Assembly (NCBI RefSeq): GCF_000739085.1
Contig: NZ_CP009110.1
Location: forward strand, 62,001-126,000
Length of the DNA stretch: 64,000 bases
DNA from: Amycolatopsis methanolica 239
Lineage (GTDB): Bacteria; Actinomycetota; Actinomycetes; Mycobacteriales; Pseudonocardiaceae
Direction: 5' to 3'
Below are positions 1 to 8,197 of the stretch, one piece after another. The notes beneath the pieces were generated by a model that had not been told where the DNA came from, searched no databases, and worked only from the letters and a program-made list of their open reading frames with translations. How positions within the stretch are numbered: the stretch's first letter is position 1; each line of letters opens with the position of its first letter. Position numbers and translations under genes: made by a program.

Positions 1-286
1 GCGGCGGGATGACCAGACGTCGGCGCCCGCCGACCTTCATGCCCTGCACGCCCTGGTCCCAGCCCGGGATGACGTGCCCGGCGCCGAGCGGGAAGCGCAG
101 CGGCTCGCCCCGGTTCCAGGACGCGTCGAACTCCGCGCCGGTCGAGTGCGAGACGCCGACGTAGTGCACGGACACGACGTTGCCCGCTGCGGCTTGGGGG
201 CCGTCGCCGACGGTGAGGTCGGTGACCTCCAGCTCGGCCGGGGGCGGCCCGGTCGGCTTGTCGACCTCGGGGCGTTCGAGTGCCAT
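1..286 (-). CDS. FKBP-type peptidyl-prolyl cis-trans isomerase (5' part, runs off the window)
   Basis: Only the first 95 codons lie in the window. The fold is clear from VSVHYVG near residue 45, the FDASW stretch, and GHVIPGWDQGVQGMKVGGRR before the edge, which is the classic FKBP core around the active-site Ile/Trp. It would catalyse prolyl isomerisation in the cytoplasm, since no signal peptide is seen. The short acidic N-terminal tail (about 30 residues) is typical of small actinobacterial FKBPs. The ATG at 286 has a strong AGGGAGGA Shine-Dalgarno a few bases upstream. It is divergent from the PLP-enzyme gene at 372. Confidence 0.93.
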   Translation of the reverse strand, partial: MALERPEVDKPTGPPPAELEVTDLTVGDGPQAAAGNVVSVHYVGVSHSTGAEFDASWNRGEPLRFPLGAGHVIPGWDQGVQGMKVGGRRRLVIPP

Positions 287-371
287 GCGTGTTCCTCCCT
301 GTGTTTGCGGTCGCTGCACGGTACCCAGCGGCTCCGGGGGTCGCACGCCCAGTTCGGGGTCGGCTGTTGTA

Positions 372-1421
372 ATGAGCAGCGTGAACCTCGACGACCTCAC
401 CCCGCGCAGCCGCGCGGTGGCCGCCGGACGGCCGGACGAACCCGGGGAGCCGCTGAACACCCCGCTGGTGCCGGCGAGCACCTACCTGGCTGGCGCGGGC
501 TTCCGGTACGCGCGGGAGGACGGCACGCCGACCTGGGCCGCGCTCGAAGAAGCCGTGGGCGCGCTCGAAGGCGGGCACGCGACGGCGTTCGCCTCCGGCA
601 TCGCCACCGCGGCCGCGGTGCTGGACCTGCTGGACGTCGGCGCCGAGGTCGCAGTGCCGGTCTACAGCTACGCGGGCACCCGCGGGCTGCTCGACCACGC
701 CGCGGACAAGGGGCGGCTGAAGGTGCGCCGCATCGAGCCGTCCGACCGGGAGGGCTGGCTGGCCGCCGCCCGTGAGGCCGACGTGGTGTGGGTCGAGTCG
801 CCGACCAACCCGACCCTGGACCTGATCGACATCGCCGAGCTGACGGGCCACCGCGCGCGGGTCGTCGTGGACAACACGTTCGCCACGCCGCTCGGCCAGC
901 AGCCGCTGTCGCTGGGCGCGGACATCGTCGTGCACAGCGCGACCAAGCTGATCGGCGGGCACAGCGACCTGCTGCTCGGGCTGACGATCGCGGCGGACGA
1001 GGGCGTGGCCGCGGAGCTGCGCGACGCCCGCACCCGCAACGGCGCAACGCCAGGCGCGCTGGAGGCGTGGCTCGCGTTGCGCGGGCTGCGGACGCTGCCG
1101 GTCCGGCTGGCCGAGCAGTCCCGCACCGCGGCGCTGCTGGCGGAGCGGCTCGGTGAGCACCCGGCGGTGACGAAGGTGCGTTACCCCGGCCAGGGCACGA
1201 TGATCGCCTTCGACCTGGCCGACGCGGACGCCGCCGACCGCCTGTGCGCGTCGCTACGGCTGATCCGGCACGCCACCAGCCTCGGCGGGGTGGAGAGCAT
1301 CGTCGAGCGCCGCGCGATGTGGCCTGGCGACGCACACGTGCCTGCCGGTTTGGTGCGGTTCAGCGTCGGCCTGGAGGACCCGGAGGACCTCTGGCGGGAC
1401 CTGGCTCAGGCGCTGACCTGA
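372..1421 (+). CDS. Cys/Met metabolism PLP-dependent enzyme (cystathionine gamma-lyase/synthase type)
   Basis: The 349-aa protein belongs to the trans-sulfuration PLP family. The Schiff-base lysine is K192 in HSATKLIGGHSD, and VVDNTFATP near 165-173 supplies the cofactor aspartate. The N-terminal LNTPLVPASTY is also a family signature. It is about 30-40 residues shorter than typical MetB/MetC enzymes, mostly in the region after the lysine. Members act on cystathionine, homocysteine or methionine by beta/gamma elimination or replacement; which one cannot be told here. ATG 372 gives the family-typical start; the same frame stays open upstream to 180. Its 3' end overlaps the convergent PPOX gene by 16 bases. 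Confidence 0.88.
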   Translation: MSSVNLDDLTPRSRAVAAGRPDEPGEPLNTPLVPASTYLAGAGFRYAREDGTPTWAALEEAVGALEGGHATAFASGIATAAAVLDLLDVGAEVAVPVYSYAGTRGLLDHAADKGRLKVRRIEPSDREGWLAAAREADVVWVESPTNPTLDLIDIAELTGHRARVVVDNTFATPLGQQPLSLGADIVVHSATKLIGGHSDLLLGLTIAADEGVAAELRDARTRNGATPGALEAWLALRGLRTLPVRLAEQSRTAALLAERLGEHPAVTKVRYPGQGTMIAFDLADADAADRLCASLRLIRHATSLGGVESIVERRAMWPGDAHVPAGLVRFSVGLEDPEDLWRDLAQALT

Positions 1422-1828
1422 GCCCGCCGCGTCAGCTGGTCCGGGTCCAGGTGCCAGGCGTGCACGACGCGCGGGTGGATCCGGATCAGCTCGTCGCTGA
1501 AGAAGCCGCGCCCGAACGACGGCGGCTCGACGCCGGTGAGAAGTTCGGCCGTGCCGCGGACCTCGACGCCCCGTCCCCAGCCGGGTTTGACGGCGCCCGG
1601 CTCGTCCGGGGTGATGTCGTCGACGACGAACGACACCTCGGGGTTGCGTTCGAGGTTGCGCCACTTCTGGCTCTTGCTGAGGTCGGGGCCGCCGATGTCG
1701 ATCGTGCCGTCGTCGTTGAGCCGGAAGCCCAGCGGCCGGACCTGCGGGCGCCCGTTGGCGTCGACGGTGCCCATGCGGCCGAGCCGCTGGCCGGCCAGGT
1801 ACGCGCGCTCGCGTTCGGTGAAGATCAT
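1406..1828 (-). CDS. PPOX-class pyridoxamine-5'-phosphate-oxidase-like protein (probably F420- or flavin-dependent)
   Basis: The 140-aa protein has the split-barrel flavin/F420-binding signature: GRMGTVDANGRPQVRPLGF near the N-terminus, then SFVVDD and GRGVEVRGTAELL. Small actinobacterial members often bind F420 and reduce diverse substrates; the substrate is not visible. The start is placed at ATG 1828 because a MerR-type promoter (1836-1866) puts the transcription start at about this codon, giving a leaderless mRNA. A GTG at 1837 is an alternative with GGAGG upstream, but it overlaps the predicted -10. The gene is convergent with the PLP enzyme gene and divergent from the glycosyltransferase. 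Confidence 0.87.
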   Translation of the reverse strand: MIFTERERAYLAGQRLGRMGTVDANGRPQVRPLGFRLNDDGTIDIGGPDLSKSQKWRNLERNPEVSFVVDDITPDEPGAVKPGWGRGVEVRGTAELLTGVEPPSFGRGFFSDELIRIHPRVVHAWHLDPDQLTRRAQVSA

Positions 1829-1835
1829 GGCATTC

Positions 1836-1866
1836 ACGCTAGAACCTCCAGATAACTGGAGGTCAA
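1836..1866 (-). promoter_or_regulatory. MerR-type promoter with 20-bp palindromic operator
   Basis: On the minus strand a -35 TTGACC (1866-1861) and a -10 TAGCGT (1841-1836) are separated by 19 bases. The spacer is filled by a perfect 8+4+8 inverted repeat at 1844-1863 (ACCTCCAG, ATAA, CTGGAGGT). Over-long 19-20 bp spacers with an ACCT...AGGT palindrome are the hallmark of promoters twisted open by MerR/SoxR/CueR-family activators. The -10 ends seven bases before ATG 1828. No MerR gene is adjacent; the nearest in the window is at 43.3-44.0 kb. Confidence 0.7.
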
Positions 1867-1915
1867 GGAAATGCGGGTGCCCGCCCGGCGCGAGCCCGTT
1901 AGGGTCGCGCCTGAC

Positions 1916-3079
1916 ATGAGTAAGCACATCGCCATGGTCGGGGTCCCGGCCGTCAGCCACGTTCTGCCCGGCCTCGAAGTGATCCGCGAGCTGGCCGCGC
2001 GCGGCCACCGCGTCACCTACGCCAACGACCCGGCCGTCGCCCACCTGATCGAACCGACCGGCGCCGAACTGGTGCCGTGCACCTCGACGCTGCCGGTGGC
2101 CGACAACGCCTGGCCCGCCGACCCGATCGCCGCGATGGACCTGTTCCTCGACGACGCGATCCAGGCGCTCCCGCAGCTGCGCGCCGTCTACGACGCGGAC
2201 CCGGCGGACCTCTACCTCTACGACATCGGCGCGTACGGCGCGCGTGCCCTCGCCGAGTCGCAGGGGCGCCCGTTCGTGCAGTTGTCGCCGACCTTCGTGG
2301 CCTGGAAGGGCTACGAGGATGAGGTCGCCGCGCAGTTGTGGGCGCTGCCCGGCGCCGACGCGCACCGGGCGAAGTTCGCCGAATGGCTCGCGTCGTGCGG
2401 GGCGACCACTTTGGACAGCGACGCGTTCTCCGGCCGGTCGCCGCGCGCGCTGGCGTTGATCCCCCGCGCGATGCAGCCGAACGCCGACCGGGTCGATGAC
2501 AGCGTGACGTTCGTGGGCCCGTGCCTCGGCGACCGTGCGTCCTTGGGCGGGTGGACGCGGCCCGCGGACGCGGGGAAGGTCCTGCTGGTTTCCCTCGGCT
2601 CGGCCTACACGCGCCAGGCCGCGTTCTACCGGGAATGCCTCGCCGCGTTCGGGAACCTGCCCGGCTGGCACGTGGTGCTGCAGATCGGCAAGTACGTCGA
2701 CCCGGCCGAGCTCGGGGAGGTCCCGGCCAACGTCGAGGTCCGGTCCTGGGTGCCGCAGCCTGCGATCCTGGCGCAGGCCGACGCGTTCGTCACGCACGCC
2801 GGGATGGGCAGCAGCGCCGAAGGACTGCACGCGGGCGTGCCGATGATCGCGGTGCCGCAGGCTGCCGAGCAGTTCATGAACGCTGATCGCCTGGTCGAAC
2901 TCGGCGTGGCGCGGCGGATCGACACCGCGGACGCGACGGCCGAATCGCTGCGGAGCACCCTGCTCGAACTCGTCGCCGACCCCGACGTCGCTCGCACGTC
3001 GGCGGGGCTGCGGGACGAGACCCGCGCCGAGGGCGGCTCGACGCGGGCGGCCGACCTCGTCGAAGAGCTGCTTCCCTAG
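1916..3079 (+). CDS. MGT/OleD-type macrolide-family GT1 glycosyltransferase
   Basis: The 387-aa GT-B enzyme matches the UDP-glucosyltransferase family that inactivates macrolides and glycosylates other small molecules. The N-terminal acceptor half opens with HIAMVGVPAVSHVLPGLE. The C-terminal donor half has VLLVSLGSAY, SWVPQPAIL and the nucleotide-sugar signature HAGMGSSAEGLHAGVPM near 285-301, followed by PQAAEQ. It is cytoplasmic, with no signal peptide. ATG 1916 is ten bases after a TAGGGT -10-like element; the frame is open upstream to 1871. It ends in a CTAG shared with the convergent patatin gene. Substrate is unknown; macrolide inactivation is possible but unproven. Confidence 0.88.
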   Translation: MSKHIAMVGVPAVSHVLPGLEVIRELAARGHRVTYANDPAVAHLIEPTGAELVPCTSTLPVADNAWPADPIAAMDLFLDDAIQALPQLRAVYDADPADLYLYDIGAYGARALAESQGRPFVQLSPTFVAWKGYEDEVAAQLWALPGADAHRAKFAEWLASCGATTLDSDAFSGRSPRALALIPRAMQPNADRVDDSVTFVGPCLGDRASLGGWTRPADAGKVLLVSLGSAYTRQAAFYRECLAAFGNLPGWHVVLQIGKYVDPAELGEVPANVEVRSWVPQPAILAQADAFVTHAGMGSSAEGLHAGVPMIAVPQAAEQFMNADRLVELGVARRIDTADATAESLRSTLLELVADPDVARTSAGLRDETRAEGGSTRAADLVEELLP

Positions 3080-4098
3080 ATACCCGCGGCTGGGTATGGG
3101 AAGTCGGCCGGTGGCTTGGCCTTCGGGTCGACCCACCGGCGCATCCCGGCGTCGCAGATGGCGTAGCCCCAGTTGATCAGCCGCTCCTGCACGACGGCCG
3201 GGGTGCGCCGCAGCCGGGTGGGTGACTCGGCGAGCGCGCGGGTCCGGCTGAGCGGCGCGGGGAGCGCGTCGTCGAGCTCGAAGTTGTCGATGTCGCTGTA
3301 GCTGCCCCAGTAGGCGCCCGCGAAGGCGCCATCCACATAGGACTTGATCAGCGAGGACGTGCGCAGCGCGCGGACCTGGTTGTCCATGATGTCGAGCGTG
3401 CGCAGCAGCTGACCCGGCCAGTTCCGGGACACCGACCGCAGCTTGTCCATGCGCTTGCCGGCGTCGCTGACGAGCACCGTGTCGCAGTGCCCGATCACCG
3501 GGTCCAGCCCGAGGTTGTCGAACACGCCCGCGTCGCTCAGCTCGATGCGCCGGTCCTCGCCCGGCACCGGCGTGGTCAGCACGACCGGCGACAGGAACGG
3601 CGGGAACGCCGACGACGCTGCGACCGCAGTCGCGAGCTGCACGGGCGGGTCCTGCTGCCGTTCCCGGTAGAACCACCACTGGTCGCCGTCCTGCAGGTCG
3701 GTCGCCGTGAACACGAAGTGCGGGCCGTGCGCGGGCAGATCCGGCAGCAGGAGGTCGCCGAACAGGTGCTTCCGGTACGCCGCCGCGAGGGCTTCCCCGG
3801 TGCTGTGGCCGGGTGTCACCAACCCGCGCAGGATCACCGGCACGTCGAGGGTCCGGCCGGCGAGCGCGCGGACCGGCCGCACGACCTCGTCGGTGAAGTT
3901 CGCCGCCACCCCGCCGGTGAACTCCAGCCGCGGCCACGCGGCGGCGAGCGCGCCGGCGGTGATCGAGCCGCCGGAGACGCTGGAGATCCGCGTCAGTTCG
4001 GGCAGCTGGCCCAGTTCGTTGATGCGCCACAACGCGCCCAGGTGGAACAGCATCGCGCGGTAGCCGCCACCGGACAGGCAGAGCCCGACCCCAGTCAT
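3076..4098 (-). CDS. patatin-like phospholipase/acyl hydrolase
   Basis: This 340-aa protein has the patatin Ser-Asp dyad. The oxyanion loop is CLSGGGYRAM near residue 10, the nucleophile serine lies in SSVSGGS near residue 40, and the catalytic aspartate in SDAGVFDN near 205. Patatins hydrolyse acyl esters of phospholipids or other lipids. No signal peptide or transmembrane segment is evident, so it is probably cytoplasmic. The start ATG at 4098 places the glycine-rich loop close to the N-terminus as usual; an in-frame start at 4143 would add 15 poorly typical residues. Its stop overlaps that of the glycosyltransferase in a shared CTAG. Confidence 0.9.
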   Translation of the reverse strand: MTGVGLCLSGGGYRAMLFHLGALWRINELGQLPELTRISSVSGGSITAGALAAAWPRLEFTGGVAANFTDEVVRPVRALAGRTLDVPVILRGLVTPGHSTGEALAAAYRKHLFGDLLLPDLPAHGPHFVFTATDLQDGDQWWFYRERQQDPPVQLATAVAASSAFPPFLSPVVLTTPVPGEDRRIELSDAGVFDNLGLDPVIGHCDTVLVSDAGKRMDKLRSVSRNWPGQLLRTLDIMDNQVRALRTSSLIKSYVDGAFAGAYWGSYSDIDNFELDDALPAPLSRTRALAESPTRLRRTPAVVQERLINWGYAICDAGMRRWVDPKAKPPADFPYPAAGI

Positions 4099-4171
4099 AC
4101 GGATGGGTGTACTACGGGTGTCCCGCCGGGAGCAAGGAGTCACCTCTTGTCAGACGGCCGCGGCGGCACTA

Positions 4172-4522
4172 ATGTACAACCATGTGGTTGTAAGTCATCT
4201 CGACGACGCGGAGATCGATCGCATCTTCCACGCACTCGCGGACGCCACCCGGCGCGACATCGTCACCAGGGTGCTCCGCCAGGAGGAGTCGATCTCGCAG
4301 CTCGCCCGCAGGTACGACATGAGTTTCGCCGCCGTGCAGAAGCACGTCGCGGTGCTCGCGCGGGCGTCGCTGGTCGTCAAACAGCGGAGCGGGAGGGAGC
4401 AGCTCGTGCACGGCAATCCCGAGGTCCTGCACAAGGCGGCCCGCCTGCTCGACGAATACGAACAGATCTGGCGCCACCGTGCCGACGCGATCGGCGACAT
4501 CCTGTCCGAGGAGGACGAATGA
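4172..4522 (+). CDS. ArsR-family winged-helix regulator
   Basis: The 116-aa protein carries the ArsR core IDRIFHALADATRRDIV, then SISQLARRYDMSFAAVQKHV as the recognition helix and LVVKQRSGREQL as the wing. It belongs to the subgroup that precedes AHSA1/SRPBCC genes, and it lacks the CxC metal site of ArsR/SmtB sensors. The first codons (4175-4192) form an inverted repeat, so the operator overlaps the start. A -10-like TAATGT at 4170-4175 could instead produce a leaderless message starting at GTG 4184, four codons in. It overlaps the next gene by ATGA, and autorepression of the pair is likely. Confidence 0.92.
   Translation: MYNHVVVSHLDDAEIDRIFHALADATRRDIVTRVLRQEESISQLARRYDMSFAAVQKHVAVLARASLVVKQRSGREQLVHGNPEVLHKAARLLDEYEQIWRHRADAIGDILSEEDE
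4175..4192. promoter_or_regulatory. inverted-repeat operator over the ArsR start codon
   Basis: TACAACCA, two bases, TGGTTGTA: 8-base arms with no mismatch, directly after ATG 4172 and overlapping the TAATGT -10-like element. This is the expected position for autorepression by the ArsR protein. The repeat is translated as YNHVVV in the longer annotated start. Confidence 0.7.
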
Positions 4523-5007
4523 CGGTCATCAGCTCGCACAAGGACACCGAGGCCCTCACCCTCACGATCGTCGCGGAGTACGACGCCGCGCCGGAGCGGG
4601 TCTGGCGCGTGTGGGAGGACCCGCGCAAGCTCGAGCGGTGGTGGGGCCCGCCGACCTGGCCCGCCACCTTCGAGCAGCACGATTTCAAGGCCGGTGGCCG
4701 CTCCAGCTACTTCATGACCGGCCCGGACGGCACGAAATCCAACGGCTGGTGGGAGATCACCGCGATCGAGGCCCCGCGCCGGCTGGAGTTCGACGACGGT
4801 TTCGCCGACGACAAGGGCGAGCGGAACACCGAGATGCCGGTCATCCACTGCGCGGTCACGCTGGAGGCGAACGGCAGCGGCACCCGGATGACCACCGTGA
4901 ACTCCTTCGAAAGCCTGGAGCAGCTGGAAAAGCTGATCGAAATGGGCATGGAGGAAGGTATGAAGCTCGCCGAGGGCCAGATCGACGCCCTGCTGGCCGA
5001 GGACTAG
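4519..5007 (+). CDS. SRPBCC/AHSA1-domain protein
   Basis: The 162-aa protein is a START-like AHSA1 domain: EYDAAPERVWRVWEDPRKLERWWGP at the N-terminus, then FKAGGRSSYFMTGPDG and the closing amphipathic helix with MGMEEGMKL. Such proteins form a hydrophobic cup, but their ligands are mostly unknown. The ATG overlaps the ArsR stop by four bases, so the two are translationally coupled. ArsR-AHSA1 pairs are widespread, and the regulator presumably controls this gene. It shares a CTAG stop with the convergent methyltransferase. Confidence 0.9.
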   Translation: MTVISSHKDTEALTLTIVAEYDAAPERVWRVWEDPRKLERWWGPPTWPATFEQHDFKAGGRSSYFMTGPDGTKSNGWWEITAIEAPRRLEFDDGFADDKGERNTEMPVIHCAVTLEANGSGTRMTTVNSFESLEQLEKLIEMGMEEGMKLAEGQIDALLAED

Positions 5008-5855
5008 TTCCGGAACTCCCAGAGGATCATCGACGGGACACCGGCGCCGGCGGCCGCGCAGGCCGCCGGCGCCAGTCCGGCCAGCGACCACGGCCACGTC
5101 TCCCACGGGCCCGGCTCGGCCGCCGGGATCTCCCGCGCCTGCGCCACCGGTTCCTCGCACCGCGCCGGTTCGAGCCGGGCGGCGAACGCGGCCCGCAGGT
5201 AGTCGCCGGTGCGGTGGCAGTGCGAGCGCACCCGGCCGGGCGCGCCGTCCGCGCGGCGCACCGCCGGGACGTGCCCGCGCGCCACCTGTTCCGGGTGCAC
5301 GTCGGCGACCACCACGCGCCCGCCAGGGCGCAGCACGCGCGCGAACTCCGCGAATACCGGGCCCAGGTCCGGCACGTGCGTCAACGCGAGCGAGCAGGTC
5401 ACCAGATCGACCGGCCCGGACGGCAGCGCGGTGAGGCTTCCGACGTGGGACTCCCCGTCCGGCAAGCGTTTCCCGGCCAGTTCGAGCATCCCGGGCGACG
5501 AGTCGACGCCCACCACCCGGTGGCCGCACTCCGCGAGCACCTCGGCCACCCGGCCCGTTCCGCACGCAGCGTCCAGCGCCACGCCCGGGGACAGCCGGCA
5601 GGCGACCTCGCGCACGAACGGCTCGTCGAAGTCGAACGCCGGGTTCGGGGCGTCGTAGGTCGGCGCCCACAGGCCGTCACCCTCGACCTGGTCGACGTGC
5701 GCGACCTCCACCCCGTCCGGGGACTCCGCGAGCAGCCGCCGGATCTCGGCGAGGCGCTCCGCGACGAACGCGCGGTCGTGCTCGCCGCGGAAGGAACGCA
5801 GCAGCGCCCGGCCTTCCAGTCCGAGTGCGTAGGCCAGCGGGTGTTCGTACGCCAT
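5004..5855 (-). CDS. class I SAM-dependent methyltransferase
   Basis: The 283-aa protein shows SAM motif I as VALDAACGTGRVAEVL near 93-108, motif II VVGVDSSPGML, and ALTHVPDLGPVFAEFARVLRPGGRVVVAD for motifs post-I to III. The layout matches the UbiE/Methyltransf_11 group acting on small molecules. A C-terminal region rich in Glu, Pro and Trp has no recognised motif. The start ATG at 5855 is preceded by a GC-rich stretch without an obvious Shine-Dalgarno. The substrate cannot be inferred from the neighbours. Confidence 0.88.
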   Translation of the reverse strand: MAYEHPLAYALGLEGRALLRSFRGEHDRAFVAERLAEIRRLLAESPDGVEVAHVDQVEGDGLWAPTYDAPNPAFDFDEPFVREVACRLSPGVALDAACGTGRVAEVLAECGHRVVGVDSSPGMLELAGKRLPDGESHVGSLTALPSGPVDLVTCSLALTHVPDLGPVFAEFARVLRPGGRVVVADVHPEQVARGHVPAVRRADGAPGRVRSHCHRTGDYLRAAFAARLEPARCEEPVAQAREIPAAEPGPWETWPWSLAGLAPAACAAAGAGVPSMILWEFRN

Positions 5856-5899
5856 GCCCCGGACCGTAACGATCACCCGGGCGCGGCTACCACGGATTT

Positions 5900-6658
5900 T
5901 CAGTCCAGCAGGTGTTCCAGCACAACCCGCTCGTCCGCGCCGACGTACTCGGCGTAGTAGTCGAACAGGGCGCGCCGCGCCAGCCGGGCCGCCAGCGGGC
6001 CGTCGCCGTCCTCCACCGCGCGCAGCACTTCCTTGTGGTGCGCGACCGACGCCGCCATCAGCGCCTGCCGGTCGGTCGAGTTCGCCAGCTTGCCCGCGAT
6101 CAGGTCCAGCACCACCCCGCGCACGACCTTGCCGCACACCACGATCAGCGTGTTCCGCCCGGCCCGCGCGACCACGTCGTGGAAGGCGACGTCGGCGCGG
6201 CTGAACGTCGCGTAGTCGTCCAGGCTCTCCGTCATCGCCGCCAGCGCCGCGCGCAGCTCGGACAGGTCCTCCTCGGTGCGCAGCTCCGCGGCCAGCCGGT
6301 ACGCCGAGCCCTCCAGGATCATCCGGAACTGCAACAGCTCCGCCAGCCCCAGCGTTTCCGCGCGCGCCAGCCGGTCCAGCGACTTCTGCAGGCTCGCCGG
6401 CGACGCGGGCAGGACTTCCGGCCCGCGTGGATCGCCCGGGCGCGAGCGGATCACCTCGCCGGCCTGCAGGACCCGCAGCGCCTCGCGGATCGTGGAACGG
6501 CTGACCCCGAACTGGGTCATCAGCTCGCGTTCCCCGGGCAGCCGCTCGCCCGGCCGGAGCCGGCCGGTGAGCACGGCCTGCTCGATCTGTTCCACGATCC
6601 GCTCGTAGGCGCGGACCGGGCTGACCGGCTCGAACTCCATCGTCGTCTTGACCTTCAC
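5900..6658 (-). CDS. GntR/FadR-family transcriptional regulator of the divergent transport operon
   Basis: The 252-aa regulator has an N-terminal winged helix (about 16-85) with PGERLPGERELMTQFGVSRS and TIREALRVL, then an FCD-type all-helical effector domain with FRMILEGSAYRLAAEL and the metal-ligand-like DVAFHDVVARAG. FadR-type FCD domains bind organic acids or related metabolites, often via a metal. It starts at GTG 6658 and is divergent from the ABC transporter/amidase operon, with a FadR-style palindrome in between (6683-6695). It very probably represses that operon until the substrate or an intermediate appears. Confidence 0.93.
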   Translation of the reverse strand: MKVKTTMEFEPVSPVRAYERIVEQIEQAVLTGRLRPGERLPGERELMTQFGVSRSTIREALRVLQAGEVIRSRPGDPRGPEVLPASPASLQKSLDRLARAETLGLAELLQFRMILEGSAYRLAAELRTEEDLSELRAALAAMTESLDDYATFSRADVAFHDVVARAGRNTLIVVCGKVVRGVVLDLIAGKLANSTDRQALMAASVAHHKEVLRAVEDGDGPLAARLARRALFDYYAEYVGADERVVLEHLLD

Positions 6659-6682
6659 CCCGTGTGGTGCAAACCTAGGCTA

Positions 6683-6695
6683 CTGGTCGGACCAG
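6683..6695. promoter_or_regulatory. GntR/FadR-type operator in the divergent promoter region
   Basis: CTGGTC-G-GACCAG is a perfect 6+1+6 inverted repeat containing TGGTCGGACCA, which fits the FadR-subfamily pattern of GT and AC half sites. It lies between the GTG of the regulator (6658) and the start of the transporter operon (6716), just upstream of a CATACT -10-like element for the operon. Confidence 0.75.
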
Positions 6696-6715
6696 CATAC
6701 TGACTCGGGGTGAGG

Positions 6716-8197
6716 ATGAAAGTCCGAATTTCCGCGGCATTGGCGCTCCTGCTGGTGGTTTCGGCCTGTTCCGCCGGATCCACGGCCTCGGTCAGCTCCG
6801 GCCCGGACACGCTCGCCGTCGGGTTCACCGCCGAGCCGGCGAACTTCGACTTCACCCGAACCGACGGCACGGCCATCCCGCAGGCCCTGCTCTACAACGT
6901 CTACGAGGGCCTGGTGAAGCTTGACGGCAGCGGCAAGATCGTGCCGTTGCTCGCCCGGTCCTGGACCGTGAGCGAGGACCGGCGCACCTACGACTTCCGG
7001 CTCCAGCCCGGCGTGACGTTCAGCAACGGCGCACCGTTCACCGCCGACGACGTGAAGTTCTCCATCGACCGCGTCAAGACCGACTGGACGATCTCCATCA
7101 AGTCCAAGATGGACGTCGTGGACCACGTCGAGGTGGTCGACCCGCTGCACGCCCGCGTGGTGCTGAAGAAACCCAGCAACGGCTGGCTGTTCGACATGAC
7201 CGGCCGCGTCGGCGCGATGTTCAGCCCCACCGGGGTCGCCGACCTGGCGGGCAAGCCCGTCGGCACCGGGCCGTACGAGGTGCAGTCCCGGCGGCGCGGC
7301 GATTCGATCGTGCTGGCCGCCAACCCGGCCTACTGGGGCCGGAAACCGGTCTACCGGACCGTGATCCTCAAGTACATCAAGGATCCGACCGCGTTGAACA
7401 ACGCGCTGCTCAGCAACGGCATCGACGTCATCGCGCAGATCACCGCGCCGGACTCGATCCCGCAGTTCGAGAACGACAACCGCTTCACCGTCCTGCAGGG
7501 CACCACGAACGGCGAGGTCGTGCTCTCCTTCAACGGCGCCAAAGCCCCGTTCAACGACGTGCGCGTCCGCCGCGCCCTCACCCTGGCCATCGACCGGAAG
7601 GCCTTGCTGGACACCGCGTGGGCGGGTCGCGGCACGGTGCTCGGCAGCATGGTCCCGCCCACCGATCCCTGGTACGAGGACCTCGCCGGCTACTACCCGC
7701 ACGACCAGGTGCAGGCGAAGACGCTGCTGGCCGAAGCCGGGCAGACGAACCTGTCGATCCGGCTGCGCGTCGCGAACCTGCCGTACGCGACGGCCGCCGC
7801 GCAGGTCGTCGCCTCCGATCTGGCCGACATCGGCGTGCGTGTCACGATCGAGCCGCTGGACTTCCCGGCCGTGTGGCTCAAGCAGGTCTTCACCGACCAC
7901 GACTTCGACGCCTCGATCGTCCAGCACGTCGAGGCCCGCGACATCACGACCTTCGGCAACCCCAAGTACTACTGGGGATACGACAACCCGCGGGTCAAGC
8001 AGCTCATCTCGGACGCGGACGCGGGCACGCCGGAGCAGCAGGTCGCGGACATGCGCGAGGCCGCCCGCACCATCACCGCGGACGCGGCGGCCGATTGGCT
8101 GTTCCTGTACCCGAACGTCGTGGTGGCGAAGAAGAAGGTGACCGGGCTCGCCGCCAACCAGGTCAGCGAGTCCTTCGACCTGACGGGGCTGGGCTGA
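6716..8197 (+). CDS. ABC transporter substrate-binding lipoprotein, family 5 (DppA/OppA type)
   Basis: The 493-aa protein has a lipoprotein signal peptide (KVRISAALALLLVVSAC, lipidated Cys at about 18). Family-5 solute-binding features follow: VYEGLVKLDGSGKIVPLLARSW, FSNGAPFTADDVKFS and VRRALTLAIDRKALL. It would capture a peptide-like or other amide solute outside the membrane. ATG 6716 is chosen with GGGG a few bases upstream; a GTG at 6710 adds two residues. It is the first gene of an eight-gene operon under the divergent GntR regulator, and it overlaps the next start by one base. Confidence 0.93.
   Translation: MKVRISAALALLLVVSACSAGSTASVSSGPDTLAVGFTAEPANFDFTRTDGTAIPQALLYNVYEGLVKLDGSGKIVPLLARSWTVSEDRRTYDFRLQPGVTFSNGAPFTADDVKFSIDRVKTDWTISIKSKMDVVDHVEVVDPLHARVVLKKPSNGWLFDMTGRVGAMFSPTGVADLAGKPVGTGPYEVQSRRRGDSIVLAANPAYWGRKPVYRTVILKYIKDPTALNNALLSNGIDVIAQITAPDSIPQFENDNRFTVLQGTTNGEVVLSFNGAKAPFNDVRVRRALTLAIDRKALLDTAWAGRGTVLGSMVPPTDPWYEDLAGYYPHDQVQAKTLLAEAGQTNLSIRLRVANLPYATAAAQVVASDLADIGVRVTIEPLDFPAVWLKQVFTDHDFDASIVQHVEARDITTFGNPKYYWGYDNPRVKQLISDADAGTPEQQVADMREAARTITADAAADWLFLYPNVVVAKKKVTGLAANQVSESFDLTGLG

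Noticed and set aside
1406-4030. Very long minus-strand open frame (874 codons) spanning the PPOX, glycosyltransferase and patatin genes
   Set aside because: High GC keeps antisense frames open. Only the last 140 codons (PPOX) have a recognisable fold, and the rest is arginine/proline-rich shadow of the real genes.
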